From the NCBI GenBank assembly GCA_964494205.1, contig CAZBRD010000003.1, positions 248,001 through 312,000 of the forward strand: a stretch of 64,000 bases of DNA, given 5' to 3'. A program made the position numbers and the translations under genes. This DNA comes from JBBTCX01 sp964494205 (GTDB lineage Bacteria; Planctomycetota; Phycisphaerae; UBA1845). The number at the start of each line of letters is the position of its first letter. The stretch's first letter is position 1. Under the pieces are notes generated by a model, which was not told the DNA's origin, did not search any database, and saw only the letters and a list, made by a program, of their open reading frames with translations. Positions 53,049-61,669 of this stretch are shown piece after piece.

Positions 53049-53693
53049 ATGCAAACCTTCATACGAGCAAGTGTGTTGTTGGCCGTGGTCGCGGTGCTTG
53101 TTGGCGCGTGCACACCGGTTTCAGATGGTCCCAACGACAATCAGGCGGTAAACGACAACACGGTCGCCAACGACAATGAACAGCTCAATGAAAACGTCAC
53201 GACCAATGACAACGAGGACGCGGTCTGCGAGCCGGCGTGCGGTGAGAACCAGATTTGTCAGGACGGCGAGTGCGTTCAGGCTGCACAGCCAAGCATTGAA
53301 TTCGGCTATACCGACGAGGACGGCGAAGCCTATGTGCCGATCGGCGCCGGTCAGCAGATGCCTTATTTCACGCTTGGTCAGGGCGGGTCGCACACTTTCG
53401 TCACGACCCGCGTGACAGGATTCGAACGGTCGGCGGACGGTCGATTGGATATCACGTATTTGATGATTCGAAAGGCCGATGGGTTTGCGTTAAGTGATTT
53501 CCAGCAGAGAACGGCATTCAACGAAATCGGTACGGGACAATTAGAGGCCAGGCGGCGATTATTGTCCGTTCTTGATTTTCCCGAAGTGCTTGAGGGCGTC
53601 GAAGTGGATTTCATGATTACCGTGACTTCACCCGTCAATGCAGCACAAACCATTTCGATTGATCAGAATCAAATTCTTGATTTTGTGCCGTGA
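53049..53693 (+). CDS. NDN-linker lipoprotein, paralogue 1
   Basis: A 214-residue lipoprotein. After the lipobox ('AVLVGAC') comes an Asn/Asp linker ('NDNQAVNDNTVANDNEQLNE') and a short Cys pair module ('CEPACGENQICQDGECV'). A C-terminal domain has the core 'LGQGGSHTFVTTRVTGFE'. ATG 53049 is chosen because the signal peptide starts there with GAGG upstream. The next gene encodes the same layout, so the two arose by duplication. The linker probably holds the domain away from the membrane. Function is unknown. Confidence 0.75.
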   Translation: MQTFIRASVLLAVVAVLVGACTPVSDGPNDNQAVNDNTVANDNEQLNENVTTNDNEDAVCEPACGENQICQDGECVQAAQPSIEFGYTDEDGEAYVPIGAGQQMPYFTLGQGGSHTFVTTRVTGFERSADGRLDITYLMIRKADGFALSDFQQRTAFNEIGTGQLEARRRLLSVLDFPEVLEGVEVDFMITVTSPVNAAQTISIDQNQILDFVP

Positions 53694-53856
53694 AATCAGT
53701 GGCCATCGCGGCTGTTTCTGTAGTTGAGGCCCGATCAAGCCGAAGCAACTTCTGGTTGCCGGTTCGAGGGTAGAGTCCTAGAATCCGCTAGCGGATTTCT
53801 CAAACAGAGTTCGAACAAAGCTCGCCGCACGCGACGGCGAATCTGGAGTCATCAAC

Positions 53857-54564
53857 ATGCAATTGCTTCGATCAGTAGCCTGTCTTTCGATGTTGGCGTG
53901 TGCTTTCCTGATGATCAGTGGTTGCTCGCCGTCGATGCCCACGACGAACGACAACACATCCGACAACACGACTCCCGATAACGTGTCGAACGAGAATGAG
54001 ACCTCGGAAAACGAAAACGTGAACGAAAACGTCTCCGAGTCGAATGAGAACGAATCCAACGTCAACGACAATGAGACCGGCGGGAACCCGGTGGTTTGCG
54101 ATCCTGCATGTGAAGATGGGAAGACGTGCGTCGAAGGTTTCTGCACGCCGGTAGATGAGGCGGAAGTCCAGTTTGGGTTCACGAACGAGGACACCGGCGA
54201 ATTCTCTCCGATCGTGGATGGCGGCGTGATGCCCATCTTCACGTTCGGCCAGGGCGGTTCGCACATGTATATCACGGTTCGTGCAGCCGGCTTCGAGGTT
54301 CCGGACGATCAAACGCTTAGTGTCACATACATCCTTTTCTGGCAAGTCGATGGCTCGGCGCTAAGCGGGTTTGAGGAAATCATTGAGTTTTCACCGCTCG
54401 GCGATGGCGTTTACGAAGCCCAGCGACGCATCGTGTTCATTTCTGAATTCCCTGAAGTGGCAGATGGTACGGCGGCGGACCTGACAATCATCGTGGAATC
54501 GCTGGAAAACCCAGATCAACGGATTCGCCTCGAGGCCATGGTCAATCTCGAACTCATGCCGTAA
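53857..54564 (+). CDS. NDN-linker lipoprotein, paralogue 2
   Basis: A 235-residue lipoprotein, paralogous to the preceding gene. The lipobox is 'FLMISGC', the linker is Asn/Glu/Asp-rich over about 50 residues ('SENENVNENVSESNENES'), the Cys module is 'CDPACEDGKTCVEGFC', and the C-terminal domain has 'FGQGGSHMYITVRAAGFE'. The shared 'FGQGGSH' core and 'PEV...G' endings define a small family, with the two members differing mainly in linker length. GGAG lies upstream of ATG 53857. A 163-base gap separates the paralogues. Confidence 0.75.
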   Translation: MQLLRSVACLSMLACAFLMISGCSPSMPTTNDNTSDNTTPDNVSNENETSENENVNENVSESNENESNVNDNETGGNPVVCDPACEDGKTCVEGFCTPVDEAEVQFGFTNEDTGEFSPIVDGGVMPIFTFGQGGSHMYITVRAAGFEVPDDQTLSVTYILFWQVDGSALSGFEEIIEFSPLGDGVYEAQRRIVFISEFPEVADGTAADLTIIVESLENPDQRIRLEAMVNLELMP

Positions 54565-54680
54565 TCAGAACACGGTAGATCGATAATACAAAGCGAGGCT
54601 TTGTACCTTACAAAGCCCATTTGGCATCGGGTAACTCTTCATTCGAACGCAACGATGTTCGTATTATGGGCTGTAGCGGA

Positions 54681-54704
54681 GCGACCGACCTCCAGGTCGA
54701 TCGC
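54681..54704. repeat. REP-like palindrome (GCGACCGACCT family)
   Basis: GCGACCGACCT-CC-AGGTCGATCGC is an imperfect palindrome with ten of eleven arm pairs. It lies in the 297-base gap between the second NDN lipoprotein and the fibre-like gene, where nothing else is recognised. Confidence 0.55.
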
Positions 54705-54861
54705 GTTGTTCAACTCATTTCTTCATCGCAAGGTTTGCATACCCATCTTACAACTCGACTTTTCCTTGCTATCGAATCGTAGCTCCAGTTAGAGTAATAG
54801 GACGCAGAGTGAAGTGGGTGGCAGCCTATTTCGAGTCGTCGCGCGCTCGCAGAGGAAGGGG

Positions 54862-57800
54862 ATGTCCATGGACCGGTCTATTTCGCGGTTGTGCATTGGA
54901 ATTCTAATTTTGTTTGCGGTCAGAGGCGGAAACCGCGCGAGCGGCGATTCGCTCGGAACCGCGTTCACCTACCAGGGTCGGCTCGTGAAGAGCGGAATGG
55001 CGGTGGGCTCACCATTGCCGGAAACCTGCGAGATGACATTCGAGCTATGGGACGCGGCGATCGGCGGCAATGAAGTTGGGGCGTCGCCATTTGGACCAGT
55101 GCCAGTGGATGTCACCAATGGGTTGTTTACCGTGCCCATCGACTTCGGGCCGGATGCTATCAACGGGCAGGCGCGATGGCTGTCAATCGGCGTGAAGTGC
55201 GCGGGTGATGTGACGTCAACGACGTTGTCACCACGACAAGAGCTGCGGCCCGCGCCGCACGCGCTGGCGCTGCCGGGTTTATACACCGTGCAGAATGTGT
55301 TCAGCCCCAATCTCATCGGCGGACATCACGAGAATGAAGTGGCTGCGGGTGTGAGTGGCGGAACAATCGCGGGCGGTGGAACGGCTGTGCCCGACAACAA
55401 TATCGTCAGCGATACGTTCGGAACGGTCGGTGGAGGGTGCTCGAACGTCGCGGGCAATGACGCTGGAACCGTGAGCGATGCGCAATTCGCAACGGCGAGC
55501 GGAGGATTTCGCAATCATGCGTCCGGTGCCTTTTCGACAGTGGGCGGAGGAACCAACAACACTGCGGGTGATGGCTATGCTGTCGTCGGAGGCGGCAATA
55601 GTAATACGGCTGTCGGGTCAAGATCGACCGTCGCAGGCGGTGCGAACAACGGCGCAAGCGGGATTGGTGCGGCTGTCGGCGGAGGTGAAGGCAACTTTGC
55701 CACGGCTGAGTACGCGATGGTTGGCGGTGGGCTCGCGAACGCTGCGGGTGGAGAATACAGCGTCGTTGGCGGCGGAGCGTTAAACACATCGTCCGGCCCG
55801 CGAAGCGTGGTTGGCGGCGGTAACAACAACATTGCTTCTGGCGGATATTCAACAATCGCGGGCGGCAATGGGAATCAGACTGCAGGCGCTTTTGCGACAG
55901 TGCTAGGCGGCACGGGAAATCGTGCGGATGGAGATTACAGCTTGGCTGCGGGGCGACGGGCGGTGGTCCGCGATGCTGCTGCATCCGGCGATGCGGATGG
56001 CGACGAGGGCACGTTCGTCTGGGCCGATTCTTCTGATGCCGATTTTGTTTCAAGCGCGCCTAATCAATTTCTGATTCGCGCTGGCGGCGGAGTCGGTATC
56101 AACACCAACGAGCCAACCGCTGCCTTGGAGATTGGCGGCGTCGCCGGTGTTGATGGCCTTCGATTCCCAGATGGCACTCTTCAGACGACAGCGGTGGTCG
56201 ATACCGACACCGATACGTTGGCTGAGTTGAGCTGCGCCGATGGCGAAATCGTGCGTTGGAATGCGACAGCCATGGCGTGGGAATGTGCGCCGGAAGCGAG
56301 CGGGTCGGGCGATATTACGAGCGTGACTGCTGGGACAGGTTTGACAGGTGGTTCTGCCTCGGGCGACGCGACGGTTTCTATTGCTGCGGGAGGAGTTGGA
56401 GCGACTGAGCTTGCAGATAATGCGGTGACGTCGAGCAAGATCGCAGATGGGACCCTACAGAATTCCGATCTGGCTGGGGACTCAGTGACTTCGGACAAGA
56501 TTGCGGACGGCTCGATTGCGAGTGCGGATTTGGGTGTGGATTCGGTCGGTGCGAATGCAATCGCAGCAGATGCGGTTGGGGCGGGTGAGATTGGGAGCGA
56601 TGCAGTCGGCTCCGATGAGATCGCGGCTAACGCGGTTGGGGCAAGCGAGATTGCGACCGATGCGGTCGGGTCGGACGAAATTGCCGCCAATGCGATCACT
56701 TCTTCGGAACTTGCGTTTCAGTCGGTCGATTCGACAAAGATTGTCGATGGTTCGATTACTGCAACCGATCTCGGAACGGATTCAGTGACATCGGATGAGA
56801 TTGCGGCCAGTGCGGTGGGTACTGGCGAGATCGCGGATGGCACGGTCGGCAATGCGGACCTCGCGACGGATGCGGCGTCGTTTGCCAAAGTGACCGGCGG
56901 TGGATTGACGCTCTCTGGTGGAAATCTCGGTATTGGCAATCCAACGCCGGGCGAAAAGCTGGATGTGGCTGGCAACATCAAGAGCAGCGGCACGATTCAG
57001 AGCGGCAATTCGATCATCATCAACGGCACTTCTGCACCGAATACGATTAGCACAACCTCGGGCAACGATTTGAGGTTTGGGGCAGGCAGCGCAGTCAATC
57101 ACTTGTACATTGCGGCCGCCAGCGGAAACGTGGGAATTGGAACAACCACGCCCAATTCGGGTCAATTGCAGATCACGACGAGCACGTTTACGGAGAACGC
57201 GCTGTTCGCGGAGAACACCTCGACGCTCTTTGACGTGGCTGCGTTGTTCACGCGACATCAGGATTCAGCCAATGCGCGCGGACTCGGCGCCGACGCGATC
57301 GGTGGGTACATCGGTGCGCGCGGGCAGGTGAATCGCACAGCCAATCGCGAGGGATACGGCGTGTACGGCGAGGCCAACGGAGGCACATTGTCGTCGAACA
57401 GCTACGGCGTGTACGGGCTGGCGCAGGGGATGGGCTCGAACTTCGGCGTGTACGGCGCATCCGCGGGCGGGGTGGCGAATTGGGCGGGGTATTTCTCGGG
57501 AAACGTGCAGGTGACGGGGACGCTTTCGAAGGGCGGCGGATCGTTCAAGATTGACCACCCGCTCGATCCCGAGAACAAGTACCTGTACCACTCGTTTGTC
57601 GAATCACCGGACATGATGAATGTATACAACGGCAACGTACGGACGGATGCGAACGGATATGCGACGGTGGAATTGCCTGTCTATTTCGAAGCGCTCAATC
57701 GCGATTTCCGCTATCAGCTAACGGTCATCGACGAGGCGGATTCTGATAGCTTCGTGCAGGCAAAAGTGGTGCGCGGCGTGTCGAACAATCGATTCACGAT

Positions 57801-58059
57801 TCGCACCAATGAGCCAAATACACAGGTGTCGTGGCAGGTGACTGGTGTTCGCCAAGATAACTTTGCCAATTCAAACCGCATCCCGACGGAAGTCGAAAAG
57901 AGCGACAGTGAGAAGGGATTGTATTTGCATCCGAAGGCATTTGGCCTTGAAGAAGATCGGGGCATTGATTTTGCCAGACAACCGAATCCTGAAATGCCGC
58001 AAGGCTCGAGCCACGTGTCGCCGGCCGATGCAGAGCGGGTCAGCGGTGACGTAGAGTAG
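54862..58059 (+). CDS. Fibre-like surface protein with YadA-head-type repeats
   Basis: A 1065-residue secreted protein. Residues about 190-380 carry 14-15-residue head repeats of trimeric-autotransporter style ('FSTVGGGTNNTAGDGYAVVG', 'STVAGGANNGASG'). Residues about 510-690 carry short periodic repeats ('AVGSDEIAANAVGASEIATD'). The C-terminal ~170 residues are globular, beginning near 'GSFKIDHPLDPENKYLYHSF'. GAGGAAGGGG directly precedes ATG 54862, and a signal peptide follows. No autotransporter membrane anchor is seen at the C-terminus, so it is more like a secreted fibre or adhesin than a true YadA. Confidence 0.75.
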   Translation: MSMDRSISRLCIGILILFAVRGGNRASGDSLGTAFTYQGRLVKSGMAVGSPLPETCEMTFELWDAAIGGNEVGASPFGPVPVDVTNGLFTVPIDFGPDAINGQARWLSIGVKCAGDVTSTTLSPRQELRPAPHALALPGLYTVQNVFSPNLIGGHHENEVAAGVSGGTIAGGGTAVPDNNIVSDTFGTVGGGCSNVAGNDAGTVSDAQFATASGGFRNHASGAFSTVGGGTNNTAGDGYAVVGGGNSNTAVGSRSTVAGGANNGASGIGAAVGGGEGNFATAEYAMVGGGLANAAGGEYSVVGGGALNTSSGPRSVVGGGNNNIASGGYSTIAGGNGNQTAGAFATVLGGTGNRADGDYSLAAGRRAVVRDAAASGDADGDEGTFVWADSSDADFVSSAPNQFLIRAGGGVGINTNEPTAALEIGGVAGVDGLRFPDGTLQTTAVVDTDTDTLAELSCADGEIVRWNATAMAWECAPEASGSGDITSVTAGTGLTGGSASGDATVSIAAGGVGATELADNAVTSSKIADGTLQNSDLAGDSVTSDKIADGSIASADLGVDSVGANAIAADAVGAGEIGSDAVGSDEIAANAVGASEIATDAVGSDEIAANAITSSELAFQSVDSTKIVDGSITATDLGTDSVTSDEIAASAVGTGEIADGTVGNADLATDAASFAKVTGGGLTLSGGNLGIGNPTPGEKLDVAGNIKSSGTIQSGNSIIINGTSAPNTISTTSGNDLRFGAGSAVNHLYIAAASGNVGIGTTTPNSGQLQITTSTFTENALFAENTSTLFDVAALFTRHQDSANARGLGADAIGGYIGARGQVNRTANREGYGVYGEANGGTLSSNSYGVYGLAQGMGSNFGVYGASAGGVANWAGYFSGNVQVTGTLSKGGGSFKIDHPLDPENKYLYHSFVESPDMMNVYNGNVRTDANGYATVELPVYFEALNRDFRYQLTVIDEADSDSFVQAKVVRGVSNNRFTIRTNEPNTQVSWQVTGVRQDNFANSNRIPTEVEKSDSEKGLYLHPKAFGLEEDRGIDFARQPNPEMPQGSSHVSPADAERVSGDVE

Positions 58060-58079
58060 CTTCGAGCGTTGAGATTGTG

Positions 58080-58709
58080 ATGAGAAGGGGCCTTCCAAAT
58101 CAGCAGGTTTGTCGCACTCGCCTAGCGGTGTTCGTGGCGGGTCTCGGAGTGTTGCTTGGTGTCACGGGTATGGCACTCTCACAGAGCGGCGGCGAATACG
58201 ATCTTACATGGTCGACGCTGGATGGGGGCGGCGAAATGTTCCTCCAGGGTGGCCCTTATGAATTGGGCGGGACAATTGGACAGGCCGACGCGGGGGGACA
58301 AAGCGGTCCGGGCGGATATGAACTCAGTGGTGGCTTCTGGTTCGGCGAAACCGGAACGCCATGCGTCACGTCGATCGATTGCGCAAATGATCCGAACAAC
58401 AACGCATGCAATGCAGCCACTTGTCCCGGCGGCTACTGTCACTATTCCTGCCTTCGATTCGGCGACGTGCGTGCACCGGCGAACGGCGTTGTGAATCTCG
58501 ACGACATACTCTGCCTGGTGTCGGGATTCTCCAATTTCGCCAACTGTTCGGACGGCGATCTGCACCCGTGCGGCGGTAATGGAATCATCAGCCTTGATGA
58601 TATTCTGTCAGTGCTTAACGCGTTCGCAGGGGGAAATCCATGCGGGTGCACTGAGAACATCATGGGCGGCGGGGGCATTCAACCACTGTGTGGAAGCAAT
58701 CAGCCATAA
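58080..58709 (+). CDS. Secreted protein with dockerin-like tail
   Basis: A 209-residue exported protein. After the signal ('VAGLGVLLGVTGMALSQSGG') is a short beta domain ('DLTWSTLDGGGEMFLQGGPY', 'GYELSGGFWFG') and a Cys-rich linker. Two dockerin-like calcium loops follow: 'GVVNLDDILCLVSGFSNF' and 'GIISLDDILSVLNAFAGG'. Such paired loops bind cohesin-type partners in other bacteria. ATG 58080 overlaps a GTG at 58077. It starts 20 bases after the fibre gene and may be cotranscribed with it. Confidence 0.78.
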   Translation: MRRGLPNQQVCRTRLAVFVAGLGVLLGVTGMALSQSGGEYDLTWSTLDGGGEMFLQGGPYELGGTIGQADAGGQSGPGGYELSGGFWFGETGTPCVTSIDCANDPNNNACNAATCPGGYCHYSCLRFGDVRAPANGVVNLDDILCLVSGFSNFANCSDGDLHPCGGNGIISLDDILSVLNAFAGGNPCGCTENIMGGGGIQPLCGSNQP

Positions 58710-58951
58710 TCGTGTTTACGGCTCGCTGCTGACTGCGGCCTTCTACACAGCGCTCATTCGAACCTGAATTTTTCTTCACAATCCAAGCCGGGTGAAACCG
58801 CGATAAGCGCCTTGAATAGCTTGGAACCCTGCTGTGGTTCGGTTATGATTTATCAGACGGTCATTCAGTTTGGATGATCGTCGACCTTCGCCTTAAGTGG
58901 TGGGCGATTGTCTGGGGGTAATTGAGTGCTACTCAGCAGGGAGGACGAGCG

Positions 58952-60067
58952 ATGAAAGCAATTCATCTAACCGCGGCGCTGGCGATTTGTTCGGCGAGTC
59001 TTCATGCAGCCAATTTGAATGTTTCGGTGAGAAGCGGCGGCTCGGCGGCTGTGAATGTCGCGCCGGGTGAAATCGTGAACTATGAAGTGTCCGTCGTGTT
59101 GAGCGACTCTAACAACGAGGGACTCGGCGCGGTGCTTTTCGATCTGAGCTTCTCGGGTGGTGCGCTGAGCCAAGCTAATGAGCCTTCATCGAACCCCATG
59201 ATGAATTTCGATCGCCCTGCCGGCATGACGAATCCGGCTGGTTTTGGTGGCACGGTGATCAGTGGAAATCTAATCCAGGTGGGCGGCGCGCAGAACACAA
59301 TCAAGAACACTATGATCAACGCGCCGTTTCCAATCGGGACGGTGATTCCGGATGTCGGCCAATCGTCAGTTGTCGTGGTCACTGGTTCGCTCGTCGCGCC
59401 GATGACGGAAGGGCCGTACACGCTTTCGGCTTCGAATGTTGTGGCGAGCGCGATTGTACTTGGCGAGGACGGTTCGGGTTCGCATTGGGCGACTGAACCA
59501 GTGGGGCAGGGGACGGTTTCAAACTTGACGATCACGGTGGCCGGCGTGCCTGTGTTGTCGGGCCAAGGTGCCGGTGCGCGATACCTCGCGATTACTCCAC
59601 CGGATGGTGCTTCTCCGATTGCGTTGCTGGTTAAGGGATCAGCCGGGGATTCGGATGTTTCATGCGTGTCTGCCTATGTGCAAACAAATGGCACTCTGGC
59701 TGCGACGGCGCTGTTCCAAACTCCCGCACAATGGGGAACCACTGTGTATGTCGGTGATTCTGAGATCATGCCGTCAACTGTTTACACGGCTCAGGTTGAT
59801 TCGGGTTCGCCTGGGAGTCCCGTGTTGTCCTCGCCGGTCATGATGACGACCTGGAAGTGGGGCGACGCTAATAATTCCGGCGCGGTGAATCTCGACGATA
59901 TTCTTTGCGAGTTGTCGGGGTTCAGCGGCAGCTATACTTCTTGTTCGTTGCAAGGCGACGACATGCAAGGCGAGGTGCCAAACGGCCTGATCAATCTCGA
60001 TGATATTCTGGCTGTGTTGAATGCATTCGGTAGCGGACCGTATCCACACGCTGCACCGTGTCCGTAA
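58952..60067 (+). CDS. Secreted cohesin/dockerin-like protein
   Basis: A 371-residue exported protein. The signal is 'MKAIHLTAALAICSASLHAA'. An N-terminal cohesin-like beta-sandwich ('VAPGEIVNYEVSVVLSDSNN', 'GLGAVLFDLSFSGGAL') is followed by a middle beta domain and a C-terminal pair of dockerin-like loops ('GAVNLDDILCELSGFSG', 'GLINLDDILAVLNAFGSG'). GGGAGGA lies seven bases before ATG 58952. It shares the tail type with the previous gene, which hints at a common anchoring or assembly partner encoded elsewhere. Confidence 0.8.
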   Translation: MKAIHLTAALAICSASLHAANLNVSVRSGGSAAVNVAPGEIVNYEVSVVLSDSNNEGLGAVLFDLSFSGGALSQANEPSSNPMMNFDRPAGMTNPAGFGGTVISGNLIQVGGAQNTIKNTMINAPFPIGTVIPDVGQSSVVVVTGSLVAPMTEGPYTLSASNVVASAIVLGEDGSGSHWATEPVGQGTVSNLTITVAGVPVLSGQGAGARYLAITPPDGASPIALLVKGSAGDSDVSCVSAYVQTNGTLAATALFQTPAQWGTTVYVGDSEIMPSTVYTAQVDSGSPGSPVLSSPVMMTTWKWGDANNSGAVNLDDILCELSGFSGSYTSCSLQGDDMQGEVPNGLINLDDILAVLNAFGSGPYPHAAPCP

Positions 60068-60127
60068 CCCGTGGCTGGTCGTGGGCCATGTAAAGCGAGT
60101 CGCATGGTGCATTCTGAGGGAGAATCG

Positions 60128-60322
60128 ATGAACAAGCATCAAGTCGTTATGCGATTTGTGCGGAAGACGATGATCGTCCTAAGTACGCTGCCGCTTTTGC
60201 AGACGACGTCTTGCGGGCAGGTTGATTTGCAATCGGCGCTGACGGTCGGGCTGGCCAACTTCACGATCAATCAGGTGACGGTTGCGGCTGATACGATCTT
60301 CAGGAACCTGCTTGGCGTTTGA
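60128..60322 (+). CDS. Small exported protein, 64 aa
   Basis: A short protein with a basic start and hydrophobic segment ('MIVLSTLPLLQTTSCGQVDL'), followed by an amphipathic tail ('LTVGLANFTINQVTVAADTI'). GAGGGAGAATCG upstream supports ATG 60128 over the open frame to 60071. The tail resembles small planctomycete secreted proteins of unknown role. A Cys after the hydrophobic run could be a lipidation site, but the lipobox is poor. It follows the dockerin-like gene by 60 bases. Confidence 0.6.
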   Translation: MNKHQVVMRFVRKTMIVLSTLPLLQTTSCGQVDLQSALTVGLANFTINQVTVAADTIFRNLLGV

Positions 60323-60370
60323 GGAATCTCAAATCTGAAATTTGAAATCTCAGATTTCATTTACCGATGC

Positions 60371-60405
60371 CCCACGGCCAAGCTGCGGCTTGACCCGTGC
60401 CACCC
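60371..60405 (-). repeat. REP-like palindrome, family A, copy 2
   Basis: The reverse complement of the family A element at 43871-43903: on the minus strand it reads GGGTGGCACGGGTCAAGC, then the same CGCA loop and complementary arm, with one extra G. It lies between the small exported protein gene and the rplU terminator. An imperfect hairpin (AAATCTGA...TCAGATTT) lies just upstream at about 60336-60362. Confidence 0.75.
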
Positions 60406-60456
60406 GACCCGCAAACTCAAATGGAATGAACCAATAGCTGAAACGAGCGTAATCAA

Positions 60457-60486
60457 AAAGGCTCGGACGAAATCGTCCGAGCCTTT
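60457..60486 (-). terminator. Rho-independent terminator of rplU
   Basis: A perfect 14-bp stem (AAAGGCTCGGACGA with TCGTCCGAGCCTTT) and a minimal loop. Read on the minus strand it ends in TTTTTGATT. It lies 55 bases after the rplU stop. Confidence 0.88.
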
Positions 60487-60541
60487 GACTTTTCCATTCG
60501 TGATGCACGCGCCAAGGAAATGAAATCAGGGTGTCGGTTGA

Positions 60542-60859
60542 CTACGCCTGGATCTTGTCGATCTTCACTTCCATCAAGTTTTGGCGATGGCCGGTGCGGA
60601 CGCAATAGCCTTTGCGGCGGCGGAACTTTTGAATCTTGATTTTGTCGCCCCTGAATTCGCCAATAATGCTGGCGGTGACTTTCGCGCCGCTGACGGTCGG
60701 TTGGCCAATCTTCGGGCCGCCTTCCACGTCGCCGAGGAGCAGGACGCGATCGAAGCTGTACGTCTTGGTTCCTTCGGGCAGGTCCTTGATCTGGACTTCG
60801 AGGGTCTGACCTTCTTCGACTCGATACTGGTGATTACCGTCAGCGATGATCGCGTACAC
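60542..60859 (-). CDS. rplU: 50S ribosomal protein L21
   Basis: A 105-residue ribosomal protein of the large subunit that contacts 23S rRNA. 'YAIIADGNHQYRVEEGQTLE', 'VLLLGDVEGGPKIGQPTV' and 'KIKIQKFRRRKGYCVRTGHR' are the L21 signatures. The start is GTG at 60859, supported by GGGAGC upstream and by alignment of the conserved N-terminus; the frame is open to 60922. In most bacteria rpmA (L27) follows directly, but here a terminator follows instead, so rpmA must lie elsewhere. Confidence 0.95.
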   Translation of the reverse strand: MYAIIADGNHQYRVEEGQTLEVQIKDLPEGTKTYSFDRVLLLGDVEGGPKIGQPTVSGAKVTASIIGEFRGDKIKIQKFRRRKGYCVRTGHRQNLMEVKIDKIQA

Positions 60860-61330
60860 GTGGTCGCTCCCTGTGTTGTAAGTCAAACTGTGGTCGGCAT
60901 TTGCCGACCGGACGCTCCGCACGTTCCCAGTGCGAAGGGTCGAGTATTATCGCTGGCGGCTGCGGGGTGTCAACGGGGACAGCGGAATGCGGTTGTGAAT
61001 CCGAGTGATGATTTTCGTGCTTTGATGCGCCCGCGTTTCTGATATGAAAAACGCGGTTTTTGTCCCTGCGCTCTTGCGCGGCGCAAACCAAATTCGCGGC
61101 TGGGACGCTGGAATCGAGGAATTTCGGAATAGAATTCTTTTTTGGCGCAAGAGTTCCGCCGCGGGGTGTTTTGTCGTCGAGTTCATCTTGCTGTTCGAGT
61201 GGCAGCGTTTGCATGTGATTCTCTATGCATTCAGTTGGATTCGTTGCTATGACGCCAATGTGTCCGACCTCAAGCGCCGCGATTAAGAGCTACGCGCCGA
61301 CCTGCTTTCAATAGCGCTTATCTTGCCTAA

Positions 61331-61504
61331 CAACAATGCACGCGCTCGCTGAAAAACTTGCGGCTTGAGTGGCCATATGAAATCCAGCAATCGGAAATCA
61401 ACCGTAGTGGTCCGGCGGAACCGGCGGATATTTTGCGACTGATTGATTTGCTGAATGGGGCTGGGGCGTTTGAGGTTTGGAATGGGCGGGGGATTGGGGC
61501 GTGA
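61331..61504 (+). pseudogene. C-terminal fragment of a dockerin-like secreted protein
   Basis: The 57-codon frame has an upstream stop at 61328 and no start codon near the homologous part. It encodes 'SEINRSGPAEPADILRLIDL' followed by 'LNGAGAFEVWNG', then stops. This closely resembles the terminal EF-like repeat of planctomycete secreted proteins, although of a subtype different from the NLDDIL tails at 58-60 kb. The N-terminal part is missing, so it is probably a decayed or truncated gene. Confidence 0.5.
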
Positions 61505-61595
61505 CCGTAGGATAGCTCGCGCAAAGACGCCGAGGCGCAAAGCGGGTGGATTTTGTGCCGGGAAGGAATCAACGTAGCACTTGGAGAAGTCAAAA

Positions 61596-61653
61596 GGTGG
61601 GTGCAGAGCACCCACCCTACGAATTTAGGAATGTGCGGCGGGTAGAACCCGCC
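61596..61653. repeat. Two REP-like hairpins, family C
   Basis: GGTGGGTGC-AGA-GCACCCACC (61596-61616, perfect 9-bp stem) is followed by CTACG. GGCGGGT-AGA-ACCCGCC (61637-61653, perfect 7-bp stem) is followed by ATACA. A similar hairpin followed by CTACA lies inside the carbamoyltransferase gene at 62711-62727. Confidence 0.65.
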
Positions 61654-61669
61654 ATACAAGCCAGAGTGA

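Larger units (their letters stand above)
60860..61669. other. Intergenic region with gene remnant and palindromes
   Basis: An 810-base stretch without an intact gene. It holds the rplU promoter region, a dockerin-like coding remnant (61331-61504) and two REP-like hairpins at 61596-61616 and 61637-61653. An 80-codon open frame near 61044-61286 has no recognisable features and is not called. Confidence 0.6.

Noticed and set aside
54862..58059. Prophage tail-fibre region
   Set aside because: No phage structural, terminase, integrase or lysis genes are nearby; the neighbours are secreted planctomycete-type proteins and the gene has its own signal peptide.
61044..61286. An 80-codon plus-strand open frame between rplU and the ferritin-like gene
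   Set aside because: It has no ribosome-binding site or recognisable motif, lies in a region of remnants and repeats, and its amino-acid composition is not protein-like.
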